DNA of 64,000 bases from Saccharospirillum sp043196875 (GTDB taxonomy: Bacteria > Pseudomonadota > Gammaproteobacteria > Pseudomonadales > Natronospirillaceae), in assembly GCF_043196875.1 (NCBI RefSeq), contig NZ_JBEBMX010000001.1:186001-250000 (forward strand), in the 5' to 3' direction. The position numbers and the translations under genes are program-made. Shown in pieces: positions 25,919-35,492 of the stretch (its first letter is position 1; the number at the start of each line of letters is the position of its first letter). The notes beneath the pieces are model-generated. The model ran no database searches and had not been told where the DNA came from. It saw only the letters and a program-made list of their open reading frames with translations.

Positions 25919-28873
25919 ATGGCGCTTCTGCGACACCACCCCAACGGCAATTCTCACCCGACCATGAGCCAATCCAGCCACAGCAAAACCCTGGTATCAA
26001 AACACCCAATCCGACTGTTTCTCAGCGGCAAAACCACGCGTTTCCACCGCGACGGCCGACACATCAGCATCGATCACCCCGGCAAGCAATCGCGTGACGT
26101 CATAGCCGCCTCCCTGACCGACGATCAGGTTCTGGAACAAGGTCTCTGGTTCGCCACCCTGACACTGCAAACCACCCAGGGGCGATACACCCTCAAATGG
26201 CTCAACAAAAGCCAGGCGCAAGCGGTGTTGCACTGGCTGAGGTCCGGCTGGCTGAAAGCCATTGAACAAGAGGTGATTGACTCGGCTCATAGCGTGAGAG
26301 AACTGCTGGGGCAGAACTACCCAAGACAGAGCATTCTCGACCAGGCACAACAACTGGCCACCGAAGCGAGTGCATTATTCGGCCAGGTACCCCAAAAAAG
26401 CTGGTGCCAAAACCTCAACCTTTCAGCCTTTCGCTATGTTAGCCGTATCAGTCAGATGAACGACGATGAAAGGCCCCAAGTACAACAACGTTATCTGCAA
26501 CAACAACTCGAACAATACGCCGACTATTTCGACAACGTCGAAAGCATGCCGCTCACCCGTCGGCAGCGCGAAGCCTGTGTTATTAATGAAGAAAACAACC
26601 TGGTGCTGGCCGGAGCCGGCACCGGAAAAACCAGCGTTATGATCGGCCGCGCCGGCTACCTTATAGCCAGCAACCAAGCAAAATCCGCCGACATTCTGAT
26701 GCTCGCATTCGGCAGCGATGCCGCCAAAGAAATGCAGCAACGTGCCGATAAGCGACTGGGAAAGGACGAAATAACCGCCAAAACCTTTCATGGTTTGGGG
26801 TTGGAAATCATCAAAGCCGTTGAAGGCAACAACGCACCCGGTTTATCCGAACTTGCCGAAGATGAAATCAAATTAAACAAGCGCGTGGACGACTGGTTTG
26901 AAGCACACCTGAAAACCCGTCAATACCGCAAACTGGTCAACCGCTATTTTTGCTATTACCTCCGCCCCGACATCAACCCCTTCGATTTCAAAACCAAAGG
27001 CGAATACCTCGAATACGTCAGAGCGAACGACTTACGTACCCTGCAAGGTGAATTAGTCAAAAGCCTGGGTGAATTACAAATTGCTAACAGCCTCTACAGC
27101 CAGGGCATCAACTACAGCTACGAAAAACGGTACAAAGTCGACACCGCCACCCCAGGCTATCGGCAATATTACCCGGACTTTTATTTACCGGATCAGGATA
27201 TCTACATCGAGTTCTATGGCATCAACCGCCAGGGCAAAACACCGCCCTTTATCGACCAGCAGCGCTACACCGACTCGATGCAGTGGAAAAAACAAACCCA
27301 CGAAGAAAATGGCACCCAACTGATTGAACTGTTCCACTACCAACGCACCGAAGGCACGCTGGAGGCCGACCTTGCCAAAGCACTGGAACTCTACAATATC
27401 GAAGCCACACCCAGACCGGATGAAGACCTGCTGGAAACGCTGCGGGATTTGGGCGACATCAAGAAAATCGCCGACCTGCTCAAAGCACTGTTACAGCGTT
27501 ACCGTGGCAACTGTTACGACCTGGAAAAGCCCGCACCCACTTTCAACGACCCGAAAGACGCCGCTTTGCAGGCCGCAATGGAACTGTTGATGCCCATTCT
27601 TGCCGACTACGAAGCCGAGTTGGAAAGCACCTGCAGCATCGATTTTAACGACATGATCGGCAAAGCCATCCAATACATTCGCGACGGTAAATACCAACCC
27701 AAATGGCGCCATATTCTGGTTGATGAATTCCAGGATATTTCCGAGCCCAGGGCGCGCCTGCTGCAATGCTTAAAAGACCACGGGCCGGACAGTTCACTGT
27801 TCTGTGTTGGCGATGACTGGCAAGCCATCTACCGCTTTACCGGCAGCGACTTAAATTACACCACCCATTTCGAACAACACTTCGGCACCACCCAGACCAC
27901 CAGCCTCGACCAAACGTTTCGCTTTAACAGCTCCATCGGCGACATAGCGGCGCGCTTTATTACCCAAAACGCCAAACAGATACAAAAAACGCTGAGTTCG
28001 TTAACCACCGTTGAGCAACCCGCTGTTTCGATATTGAAAGCCACCCGGCCAACCGGCAAAGATAACGACCCTCGCCTCGACACCGTCTTGGCACGGCTGG
28101 AACAGATCGCTGAACCGGGCAGCAGCGTTTATCTGCTGGCCCGTAATAAATTTACTTACCCGAAAAAAAGTGACATTAAATCACTGAACCGTCGCTACCC
28201 CAGCCTCACGCTATCGCGCGACACCATTCACAAATCGAAAGGCCGGGAAGCCGACTATGTGGTGCTGCTCGGGCTGGAAAGTGGCGACTACGGCCTGCCC
28301 TCCCAGATGCAGGAAAACGCTCTGATCGCTGCCTTACTACCGAAGATGGAAAGCTACACCTATGCCGAAGAAAGACGGCTGTTTTATGTGGCGCTGACGC
28401 GGGCCAAACACCGGGTATATCTGATTACCGACATGACCGTCACCTCGGAATTCATTATCGAATTACTGGATGACAACTACCCAGTGGAAACTGAAGAATT
28501 CGACACCTCAGTCAGCCAAAAACTGTTCCGGATGATGAAGTGCATTCGCTGCAAAACCGGCAGCATGGTGTACCGTAGAAACAGTTATCGCTGCACCAAC
28601 GAACCGCTGTGCAACCATACCGAAACCGCCTGCCTGACATGCAAAAGCCAAATGTATCGCCAGGGACGTTTTCGTCTATGCACCAATGCCAATTGCAAAA
28701 GCTGGGTACCCACCTGTCCCAAATGCGCTTCTGATTTAAAGCAAAGAACCGGGCCATACGGTGAATTCTGGGGTTGCAGCCAATACGGCGACAAAGAAAT
28801 GCCCTGTAACCATACCGAGCAACATATTGAGTACAACGTGAACGGGGGTGAGGCGGGGGAACCGACTTTCTAA
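25919..28873 (+). CDS. Helicase IV-like UvrD/Rep helicase with inserted nuclease-like domain and zinc fingers
   Basis: This is a 984-residue superfamily 1A DNA helicase. The N-terminal region (about 30-200) resembles the helicase IV (HelD) accessory domain. Motif I is LAGAGTGKTSV (230-240), motif II VDEFQD (601-606), motif III VGDDWQAIYRF, motif IV-like DQTFRFNSSI, motif V HKSKGREADYVV and motif VI VALTRAK. Between motifs Ia and II there is an insertion (about 395-480) with YYPDFYLP, YIEFYG and a later Q...WKK, which fits a PD-(D/E)XK-type fold. The C-terminus has about a dozen Cys in CxxC pairs like topoisomerase zinc ribbons. Start is ambiguous: ATG 25919 has GGAG only 3 bases away, and ATG 25964 also fits. 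Confidence 0.88.
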   Translation: MALLRHHPNGNSHPTMSQSSHSKTLVSKHPIRLFLSGKTTRFHRDGRHISIDHPGKQSRDVIAASLTDDQVLEQGLWFATLTLQTTQGRYTLKWLNKSQAQAVLHWLRSGWLKAIEQEVIDSAHSVRELLGQNYPRQSILDQAQQLATEASALFGQVPQKSWCQNLNLSAFRYVSRISQMNDDERPQVQQRYLQQQLEQYADYFDNVESMPLTRRQREACVINEENNLVLAGAGTGKTSVMIGRAGYLIASNQAKSADILMLAFGSDAAKEMQQRADKRLGKDEITAKTFHGLGLEIIKAVEGNNAPGLSELAEDEIKLNKRVDDWFEAHLKTRQYRKLVNRYFCYYLRPDINPFDFKTKGEYLEYVRANDLRTLQGELVKSLGELQIANSLYSQGINYSYEKRYKVDTATPGYRQYYPDFYLPDQDIYIEFYGINRQGKTPPFIDQQRYTDSMQWKKQTHEENGTQLIELFHYQRTEGTLEADLAKALELYNIEATPRPDEDLLETLRDLGDIKKIADLLKALLQRYRGNCYDLEKPAPTFNDPKDAALQAAMELLMPILADYEAELESTCSIDFNDMIGKAIQYIRDGKYQPKWRHILVDEFQDISEPRARLLQCLKDHGPDSSLFCVGDDWQAIYRFTGSDLNYTTHFEQHFGTTQTTSLDQTFRFNSSIGDIAARFITQNAKQIQKTLSSLTTVEQPAVSILKATRPTGKDNDPRLDTVLARLEQIAEPGSSVYLLARNKFTYPKKSDIKSLNRRYPSLTLSRDTIHKSKGREADYVVLLGLESGDYGLPSQMQENALIAALLPKMESYTYAEERRLFYVALTRAKHRVYLITDMTVTSEFIIELLDDNYPVETEEFDTSVSQKLFRMMKCIRCKTGSMVYRRNSYRCTNEPLCNHTETACLTCKSQMYRQGRFRLCTNANCKSWVPTCPKCASDLKQRTGPYGEFWGCSQYGDKEMPCNHTEQHIEYNVNGGEAGEPTF

Positions 28874-28975
28874 TGAGTGGTCGGTAAACTCGTTATTGGT
28901 TCAGTGTCATCGCCACAGTCTCGGGCTTATTCGTTGCCTGCACGACTATTGGCCGACAACGATCAGTAATAAAAA

Positions 28976-29167
28976 CTAAAGCTCATCGCTCTCATCATGA
29001 CGCGCTTTGGGCACGACGGTGATGGTGGTTGAGGGGTTGTTGCGCGGTCGGGTGGTGTCGTCGTCGCGGGCACCTTCCAGTAAATCCATTCGGGCACGGC
29101 GGTACTCTTCCTTGCTCAGAGTCCCGTTGGCGTATTGGCGCGATAAAGTCTTAAGGTTCGCTGGCAT
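28976..29167 (-). CDS. Small SHOCT-like domain protein
   Basis: This 63-residue protein has an N-terminus (LKTLSRQYANGTLSKEEYRRARMDLLEGA) that matches the SHOCT-type helical hairpin, with the hallmark GTLSKEEY(R/K)xxRxxLL. The C-terminal half is Thr/Arg/Asp-rich and likely disordered. I choose the ATG at 29167; a longer frame to 29182 adds five residues. It lies 90 bases downstream of the large kinase gene on the same strand, separated by A/T-rich short repeats, so it may be the last gene of the kinase operon. Role unknown. Confidence 0.65.
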   Translation of the reverse strand: MPANLKTLSRQYANGTLSKEEYRRARMDLLEGARDDDTTRPRNNPSTTITVVPKARHDESDEL

Positions 29168-29168
29168 T

Positions 29169-29256
29169 GTTATTATTTCCAATCAAAAGTTATTATTTCC
29201 AGATCAAAAGCTATTATTCCCGACGCTTAAAATTTTTATTTCCGACGCTAAAAACA
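29169..29256. repeat. Degenerate short tandem repeats between kinase and SHOCT genes
   Basis: Imperfect copies of a unit like TTATTATTTCCAGATCAAAAG (about 20-24 bases) occur three to four times, drifting into TTATTTCCGACGCTAAAA. The stretch is very A/T-rich compared with the flanking genes. It may be a slippage product or a spaced protein-binding region. Confidence 0.6.
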
Positions 29257-29257
29257 G

Positions 29258-32200
29258 TTACTGACTCACCGTCTGCAAGATAGGCGGCTGTACATTTTCC
29301 AATAGTAACCGGAACCCGGTCAGGTTATCGGCCGCGCCCGAATATTGTCGACTGAAATCCAGTCCGCAATCGGCATGCGGGTCCTGGAAGGAACCACCCA
29401 CGGCCAGTTGACGATTGCCATCAAACACCACTTCCTGAGCGTTGCCAATAACGTTCTGCAGACCCCAACCGTTCTGGTGGCCGGTCGAGACGCGGTTCAT
29501 CTGGTCGCCTTTAAGAATCTGTCCGCCCAAACGAACCCGACAATTGTAATCGCGCGGTGGCGGCTTGCCGGCGGCATCGGCGGCGTAATGCCATTCGGCC
29601 AGGGTCGGCAGGCGATACGGCTGACCAGTACGTTCGGCAATCCACTGCACATATTCATTGATTTGGGCGTAGCTCAAACCGGTGCGTGGCAAATCTTTAT
29701 CGGTTTCTTCGGCGACTGGGCACTGGCCGCTCAGGAAACAGTATTTGTTGTAATCCTCGTTGGAGATTTCGTATTTGCTCATCGCAAAACCGGACGTTCC
29801 CGCGCTGCCCGGCACCACCACCATCAAAGGACCGCGCACCTGATCGTGCAGCATATCAAAACAAATCGCCCGGGCGCGGCGACCATAACCGCCCAGATCT
29901 TCGGTGCAGGGGCGCGAGCTGTTGACCGGCGACCAGGCCTGGGCGGAAATATCCGCACCGGTCAGCTGCGACTGATCGCGCAGCGTGCGAATGTCCACAT
30001 CGCGCTGCAAAATTCGCCCTTGCCAACGTTGCTGCGCCATCTGTTCACTGAGCGTGGCGATGGCGCTGCGGTAGTCCAGATTGTCGGTCCACATTTGCCG
30101 CGCTTCCGACAATTCAACCCGTGCCTGATCGTATTCCTGCGCTTCCAAACTGGCTTCGAACAAAGCGAATTGTTGTTCGGCCTGTTCGATGCGTGCGGTT
30201 AAATCTTTTTCGAAATCGAGCACTTCCGGATGGTCGGGTAATTGCGCCTTGGACGCTTCCAGAATATTGCGCGCCTCCGACAAGCGCCCGGTCTGCAACG
30301 CTACCCGTGCAGTACGACCGTCGGTCCATGGAGCCGGCGCCAGTTCAGCGCGCAGCTGCGCTAATTGCGTACTGCCGGGGAACAGAATGCTGGCGCGCGT
30401 GGCCAAACTTTCGCCCTGCTTGCGATCGGTATCGGCCAAATCCATCACCCGTTCGACCAGCATCACGATGTACTGACGTTCCAGATCCGGATAACGCGCC
30501 GGCGCAAAGGTGCGAATTTCATCAATCATCACCTGGGCTGCGGGCGTGTCGAAATGATCCGACTCGGCAAACAGACCATTGAGCTGTTCAATATTGCCTT
30601 CCACCAGATATTGCTCGCGCGTGTTCTGCAACAGCAGATCATTCGGTGAAATATCCAGACCGCGATCGGCCATGCGCACCGCCGCCCGGTATTCGCCGTT
30701 CGCGCCCAAATCTTCGGTTAATTCCAGGTAGGCTTCGGCCATGGCGTCGGCCGCGGTGATGGTGAGAAAAGGATCGTCACTGTCGAGATAGCGCCGTAAT
30801 TCGCTGAGCGTTTGCTCGGCTTCATCCACTGCCCGCGCTTCGGCCTGCACCAGCAAATCGCTCTGCATACCTTGAATACGTGCCTGTTCAGCGGCGGCTT
30901 CACGTTCGATCAAAAATTCGTTGTAGGCGGTTTGGATGCGCGTACGAGCCGAGCTTAGTTGTGGCTCATTTAAGGCAAAGCGATCGATGCGATCGAGCAC
31001 CGCTTCGGCCAGGCTGAAGCGACGCTCGTCTTCCAGTTGCGCGATGTAATCGAGATACAAAGCAGCAACGTCTTCACGCGCCTGCACCAGCGTTGGATCG
31101 TTCGCGCCCAGCAACGCCTGCAAACGATTCAAGACGCCATAGAGCTGAGCTTCCCAGACGGCATCGAGTTGCGCGCTTTCCAGCTGTTGTTGCAACCGCT
31201 GCTGCCATTGTTCGATGGCCTCAGCGCGCGGTAAATCCGGATGCGACAGATTCAACGCCAACAGCAAATCCTGATTGTCCGGTTGCAACACGCTCTGGGC
31301 ATCGAGACTGTTATTGGCCTGCGGCTGCGCCAAACGCGACAACGCCTGCAAAGCGCGATCGCCCGGCGCCAGTTGCGACAGCTCGACAATGGCATCGTGC
31401 TGTTCGACAAAATCCTGCCAGCTCACCGGCAAGGCGGTCTGCTCACCAAATTGCTGTTGCAGCTGGGCAATGCGCGTTTGCCGCTGTTGTTCCTGGCGTG
31501 CCAGCGTCAGCCGGTCGCGGGTATTAATCAGGTCGATGTCGTCGGGCATGTGCGTCATGCCGACTTCCAGATACTGCGCCGCGGCATCAAGCTCGTTCAG
31601 GTTGATCGCTTCCTGGGCGACGGTGGCGTACAAATCCGGCACCCGAGGGTCACTCAGCAAGGCGTGTTGTGGCGCAACGGTGGCAACTTTATCGAGCACA
31701 TCACCGATACTGTCGCCGTCATCCGTTGGCAGCAGACGTTCATCAGCCAGCGCCAGGTTCAATTGCTGGCTAAGCTGATGCAGATAACGATTGCGCTCCA
31801 ATTCCAACGCACTGCGTTGGGTTTCCAGTGCGACGGAATCCGGATACAGCCGTTCCATTCGCGCCAGTTCGCGCTCGGCCTGATCGAAGCCGTAACGCTG
31901 TTGATCCAGGTTCACCACCTGTTCGATGCGGGTGCGGAAATACTCCTGAAAAATATCGCGGCCGCTGTCGGTGATGCGGTTCTGGGCGTTAATGTCGAGT
32001 CCCGACAACAAGCCAATCGTACTTTCCAGAACCTGAGGTTCGCCGGTCAGCACATCGTCGATGATGCCTTCGATGCGTCGGTTATCGAAATAATTCATCA
32101 CCGGGTTATAGGCGGCGATGGCAAAAATCAGACTAAAAGCCGGACCTAAAACCCAGGGGTTGCGGAACCAGGTCGCCTTGCCTTCCAGCTCTTCAAGAAA

Positions 32201-33781
32201 ATCATCGACGGTTTCGGTGCGGTTTTCTTTTTCGAACGCCAGGCCGTGCAACAGGCCACGCCACTGACGTTTTTTCAGGCCTTTAATCGGCGCCGGAATC
32301 AGGTTGGCATCCATCGCCTTGGCGGCGGATTTTTTGTTGAAAGGGTGATAGCCGGTCAGCAGTTCGTAGGCGACACAGGCCAGCGCATAAAGGTCGTCCT
32401 GAGTGGACGGATCTTTGCCCTGCAACATTTCCAGCGAGGCGTAAGCCGGCGTCAGCGCGCCCAGCGAACCGGCGTCGAAATCGTCTTCCACCTGAGTGGT
32501 GGTCTGGGTGGTGGTGGCGGTTGTAGTGGCCGTTGTGGTCGAGTCGTCGTTGTCGCTGTCGAAGGTTTTGGTTGCCGTGGCTGACGCATCGCTGGTTGTG
32601 CTTTCGTCATCGTCCGAGACGCGCACGTTGATCGCCCGGGCAATACCGAAGTCGAGCGTTTTAACAATGCCGTCGTCGCATAAAAAGGCGTTACCGGGTT
32701 TGAAATCCGAGTGCACAATATTGCGCTGGTGCGCGTACGACAGCGATGCACCCAGCTGTTTAATGATCGCGAAGGCTTCTTCGAACGGCAGCCCGCCACG
32801 CGGCCGCACCACCTTGCGAATAAACGAATCGAGCGGTTTGCCGATCAGCAATTCCATGGTGATAAACACCTGGGTGCCGGTCATGCCGATGCGGTCGAAA
32901 TCGTAAACGGTGACGATGTTCGGGTGCGCCAGTTTCTGCTGACGGCTGGCTTCGCGCTGCAACGCAACGAAGGCCTTGGGATGGGCGCGGAAGTCTTCGG
33001 TTAACACCTTCATGGCCACGAACGGATTGTTGTCGCTGGCTTCAACCTTCAGCAAATCGCGCGCCTGGAACACCTTGCCCATGCCGCCGGCGCCGAGCAC
33101 TTTATCGAGAATAAAGCGGTCTTTGATGATCGAACCCGGGCCGAGGTTTTGTAACTGCGGGTTGGTCGAACCCGGTACATCCCAGGAACGTTGTGAGGTG
33201 CTGGATGTGGTCGGCGCCGAGGACTGACTGGTGGCGCTGGTGTTGATAACAGTGCGATCCTCATCGCCGTCGTCTTCCGGCGGTGCGGCGATGACCGTCA
33301 TCTGGGTGTCATCCGATCCATCGCCGTGTGCGCCCGGATCGGCCAAAACCGTCAGTTGGGTGTCGTCGGGTGCGTCTTTATCGACCGGGTTGGGATTGGC
33401 CAGAACCGTCAGCTGTTCTTCATCGGGTAAATCATCTGCTGATTGCGGCGGCCGGGCGAGTACGGTTTTGTCTTCGCTCTCGTCGTCATCATTTTGTGGC
33501 GCCCGATGAGCCGCCGGATGCGCAACAACAGTGGCGTCTTCAGAATCTACTTCGTCATCGTTGGAGGCCTGTCGTGCCTGTTCTTCGGCGCAGGCAACCC
33601 GCACTCGTTCGGCGAGCGTCGGCGATAACCAACCTTGCGCCACAGCTTCATCCAGCGCCGCCGACCATTGGGCATCACTGAACGCACCCTGCTTCATCAG
33701 GCTGGGCAACATGGACTGCAATTCCGGCAGCGCCAACTCGTTGGCGGACAGTTCTTGCAGCAGTCGGTGAGGGGTGACCAT
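29258..33781 (-). CDS. Large membrane Ser/Thr protein kinase with C-terminal SUMF1/FGE-like domain
   Basis: The protein has 1507 residues. Residues 80-180 are a disordered acidic region with six spaced Thr motifs (DATVVA, DKTVLA, QLTVLA twice, QMTVIA, DRTVI). The kinase domain (about 217-535) has the Gly loop LGAGGMGKVF, VAMKVL with the ATP Lys, catalytic loop VHSDFKPGN (HSD, not HRD) and LDFGIA. The activation segment holds a Thr/Ser/Asp-rich insertion (388-437). A transmembrane helix (about 542-562) follows. About 800 residues of helical, TPR-like and coiled-coil repeats come next, then a formylglycine-generating-enzyme/sulfatase-modifying-factor fold (about 1370-1500: SKYEISNEDYNKYC, YRLPTLAEWHYAA, GLQNVIGNAQEV, GGSFQDP, TGFRLL). 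The layout recalls PpkA. The next upstream gene is the PP2C phosphatase, 12 bases away. Confidence 0.92.
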   Translation of the reverse strand: MVTPHRLLQELSANELALPELQSMLPSLMKQGAFSDAQWSAALDEAVAQGWLSPTLAERVRVACAEEQARQASNDDEVDSEDATVVAHPAAHRAPQNDDDESEDKTVLARPPQSADDLPDEEQLTVLANPNPVDKDAPDDTQLTVLADPGAHGDGSDDTQMTVIAAPPEDDGDEDRTVINTSATSQSSAPTTSSTSQRSWDVPGSTNPQLQNLGPGSIIKDRFILDKVLGAGGMGKVFQARDLLKVEASDNNPFVAMKVLTEDFRAHPKAFVALQREASRQQKLAHPNIVTVYDFDRIGMTGTQVFITMELLIGKPLDSFIRKVVRPRGGLPFEEAFAIIKQLGASLSYAHQRNIVHSDFKPGNAFLCDDGIVKTLDFGIARAINVRVSDDDESTTSDASATATKTFDSDNDDSTTTATTTATTTQTTTQVEDDFDAGSLGALTPAYASLEMLQGKDPSTQDDLYALACVAYELLTGYHPFNKKSAAKAMDANLIPAPIKGLKKRQWRGLLHGLAFEKENRTETVDDFLEELEGKATWFRNPWVLGPAFSLIFAIAAYNPVMNYFDNRRIEGIIDDVLTGEPQVLESTIGLLSGLDINAQNRITDSGRDIFQEYFRTRIEQVVNLDQQRYGFDQAERELARMERLYPDSVALETQRSALELERNRYLHQLSQQLNLALADERLLPTDDGDSIGDVLDKVATVAPQHALLSDPRVPDLYATVAQEAINLNELDAAAQYLEVGMTHMPDDIDLINTRDRLTLARQEQQRQTRIAQLQQQFGEQTALPVSWQDFVEQHDAIVELSQLAPGDRALQALSRLAQPQANNSLDAQSVLQPDNQDLLLALNLSHPDLPRAEAIEQWQQRLQQQLESAQLDAVWEAQLYGVLNRLQALLGANDPTLVQAREDVAALYLDYIAQLEDERRFSLAEAVLDRIDRFALNEPQLSSARTRIQTAYNEFLIEREAAAEQARIQGMQSDLLVQAEARAVDEAEQTLSELRRYLDSDDPFLTITAADAMAEAYLELTEDLGANGEYRAAVRMADRGLDISPNDLLLQNTREQYLVEGNIEQLNGLFAESDHFDTPAAQVMIDEIRTFAPARYPDLERQYIVMLVERVMDLADTDRKQGESLATRASILFPGSTQLAQLRAELAPAPWTDGRTARVALQTGRLSEARNILEASKAQLPDHPEVLDFEKDLTARIEQAEQQFALFEASLEAQEYDQARVELSEARQMWTDNLDYRSAIATLSEQMAQQRWQGRILQRDVDIRTLRDQSQLTGADISAQAWSPVNSSRPCTEDLGGYGRRARAICFDMLHDQVRGPLMVVVPGSAGTSGFAMSKYEISNEDYNKYCFLSGQCPVAEETDKDLPRTGLSYAQINEYVQWIAERTGQPYRLPTLAEWHYAADAAGKPPPRDYNCRVRLGGQILKGDQMNRVSTGHQNGWGLQNVIGNAQEVVFDGNRQLAVGGSFQDPHADCGLDFSRQYSGAADNLTGFRLLLENVQPPILQTVSQ

Positions 33782-33793
33782 GGCGCTCTCGCT

Positions 33794-34543
33794 CTAATTT
33801 ATCTCGACGACAACGACCGTCACGTTGTCTTTGGCGCCGCGTTCCAGGGTCAGATCGACCAGCGATCGACACACCGTTTTCGGCGCTTCATTAGCCAGCA
33901 GGCGACCAATTTCGTCGTCTTCGACATGGCGGTTCAGGCCGTCGCTGCACAGCAGATAGCGATCGCCCGGTTTGAATTCACAGACATCGGCTTCCAGAAA
34001 GAGTTCATCCTGGCTGCCGACGGCGCGGGTAATGACATTGCGTTCCGGATGCGAACGCGCCTGCTCGCGGGTGATGATGCCCTGGCGCACATAGGACTCA
34101 ACCTGCGAATGATCGGTCGATAATTGCGTCAGGCTGTTATCACGCCAGCGATAAATGCGGCTGTCGCCCGCCCACAAAATAGCGCCCATGTGCGGGTTTT
34201 CTGCGATCAGGATAGCAATGGTGCTGCCGATGATATGACGCCGGCCGTCGTCCTGACTGGCGCGGCTGAGCAAATGCTGATTGACCTGTTCAACGGCGTC
34301 TTCGATGCGATCCATACGCTTGGCCAGCGAGCCTTCCAAGGGCGTGCTGCGCAGCGTTTCGACGATCATGCGGCTGGCAACATCGCCGGCGTCATGACCG
34401 CCCATGCCATCGGCAACGACCCACAGGCCCTGCTGTGGCAAATCCAGAAAGGCGTCTTCGTTAACCTCGCGCACGAGCCCGCGATCGGTCAGACCGCAGG
34501 AGCGGGAAAACTCGGTTTGAGTGGCGGTTTTGATGTCGGTCAT
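33794..34543 (-). CDS. PP2C-type (Stp1-like) Ser/Thr phosphatase
   Basis: This 249-residue PPM-family phosphatase carries the metal-binding motifs REVNEDAFLDL, VVADGMGGHDAGDVAS, LWAGDSRIYRW, LCSDGL and KDNVTVVVV; all key Asp residues are present. It would reverse phosphorylation by the adjacent kinase, which starts 12 bases downstream. The upstream cyclase-FHA gene ends 19 bases before it. Kinase plus PP2C plus FHA is a recurrent bacterial phospho-Thr module, known for example around type VI secretion loci, although no T6SS genes are seen here. Confidence 0.94.
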   Translation of the reverse strand: MTDIKTATQTEFSRSCGLTDRGLVREVNEDAFLDLPQQGLWVVADGMGGHDAGDVASRMIVETLRSTPLEGSLAKRMDRIEDAVEQVNQHLLSRASQDDGRRHIIGSTIAILIAENPHMGAILWAGDSRIYRWRDNSLTQLSTDHSQVESYVRQGIITREQARSHPERNVITRAVGSQDELFLEADVCEFKPGDRYLLCSDGLNRHVEDDEIGRLLANEAPKTVCRSLVDLTLERGAKDNVTVVVVEIN

Positions 34544-34562
34544 GGCGTAACCCTCCGTGGCA

Positions 34563-35465
34563 TCAGCCGTCCAGTTGGAACCGAATCAGTTCCTGCGGAT
34601 CGTTATCCAACGCCCGCCCCAGACTGATCACACCGGTGCCGGTGAGCACCATTTCATCGCGCCGCACGTAAACCGGCTCGGCGCCGTCGAGCTGAACGTA
34701 GGTGCCATTGGTGCTTTGGTCGATCAGCACAAAACGATCGCGGCGCAATTCAATGCGCACATGCTGACGTGAGGCCAGCGCTTCGGCGACCGGAATATCG
34801 CAGGTGGTGCTGCGTCCAAGAATGGCCGATTCGCGATCGTGATTGAGTTTAATCAAGCTGTCCTGGTAGACCAATTGCAATTGCGCACTCTGACCCATGC
34901 TGGCCGACACTGAGGCCACATCCACCTGCATGCGGGTGACGTCTTCCTCCTGCCAGATGATCTCGGCAATTTCCATTTCGCCCTTGCCTTTGATGGACGC
35001 GTAATCGACCACCCGGGCGTTTTCACGCAGCATGGCGGGCAGCAGCTTGACGCTCTCGGCGGTGGTGATGATCTGCCGCGATTTGGCCTGCGACGCCATG
35101 CGGGCAGCGACGTTAACGGCATCGCCATGCACATCGCCGTCTTCCAGCACGCAAGAACCAAAGTGATAACCCACTCGAATCGTCACCGGGACTTCGTTGA
35201 CGTTGTCGGCAATCGCCTCTTCCATGGTTTCCTGCATATCACAGGCTGCTTTGGTGCCGGTTTCGACATCGTCAAAGGTGCACATGATTTCATCACCAAT
35301 CATCTTGATGACGGTGCCTTTATAACGCTCGACCACTTCGGCCAGCAGATCCAGAGTGACGCTGACAATCTGTCGCGCACGTTCATCTCCCAGAGTGTCG
35401 TATAGCCGAGTGCTGCCGACGATGTCGGCAAACAAAATGGCTAACTTTTTGGTTTGGGCAGACAT
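34563..35465 (-). CDS. Class III adenylate/guanylate cyclase with C-terminal FHA domain
   Basis: This is a 300-residue soluble signalling protein. The cyclase domain (about 5-175) has metal ligands in ILFADIVGSTRLYD and MIGDEIMCTF, and the transition-state region VHGDAVNVAARMAS with Asn and Arg, so it should be active; nucleotide preference is not obvious. Residues about 205-300 form an FHA domain with the phospho-Thr-binding motifs ILGRSTTCDI, SRQHVRIE and DQSTNGTYV. It probably docks on phosphorylated Thr motifs of the neighbouring kinase. It is co-transcribed with the phosphatase gene downstream and the small exported protein gene upstream. Confidence 0.94.
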   Translation of the reverse strand: MSAQTKKLAILFADIVGSTRLYDTLGDERARQIVSVTLDLLAEVVERYKGTVIKMIGDEIMCTFDDVETGTKAACDMQETMEEAIADNVNEVPVTIRVGYHFGSCVLEDGDVHGDAVNVAARMASQAKSRQIITTAESVKLLPAMLRENARVVDYASIKGKGEMEIAEIIWQEEDVTRMQVDVASVSASMGQSAQLQLVYQDSLIKLNHDRESAILGRSTTCDIPVAEALASRQHVRIELRRDRFVLIDQSTNGTYVQLDGAEPVYVRRDEMVLTGTGVISLGRALDNDPQELIRFQLDG

Positions 35466-35492
35466 GGCTTGTGTTTCCTTCGTGTTCTGGCC

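Noticed and set aside
29258..35465. The kinase-phosphatase-FHA trio as part of a type VI secretion locus
   Set aside because: No Tss, Hcp, VgrG or ClpV gene is present nearby; the partners are two-partner secretion genes.
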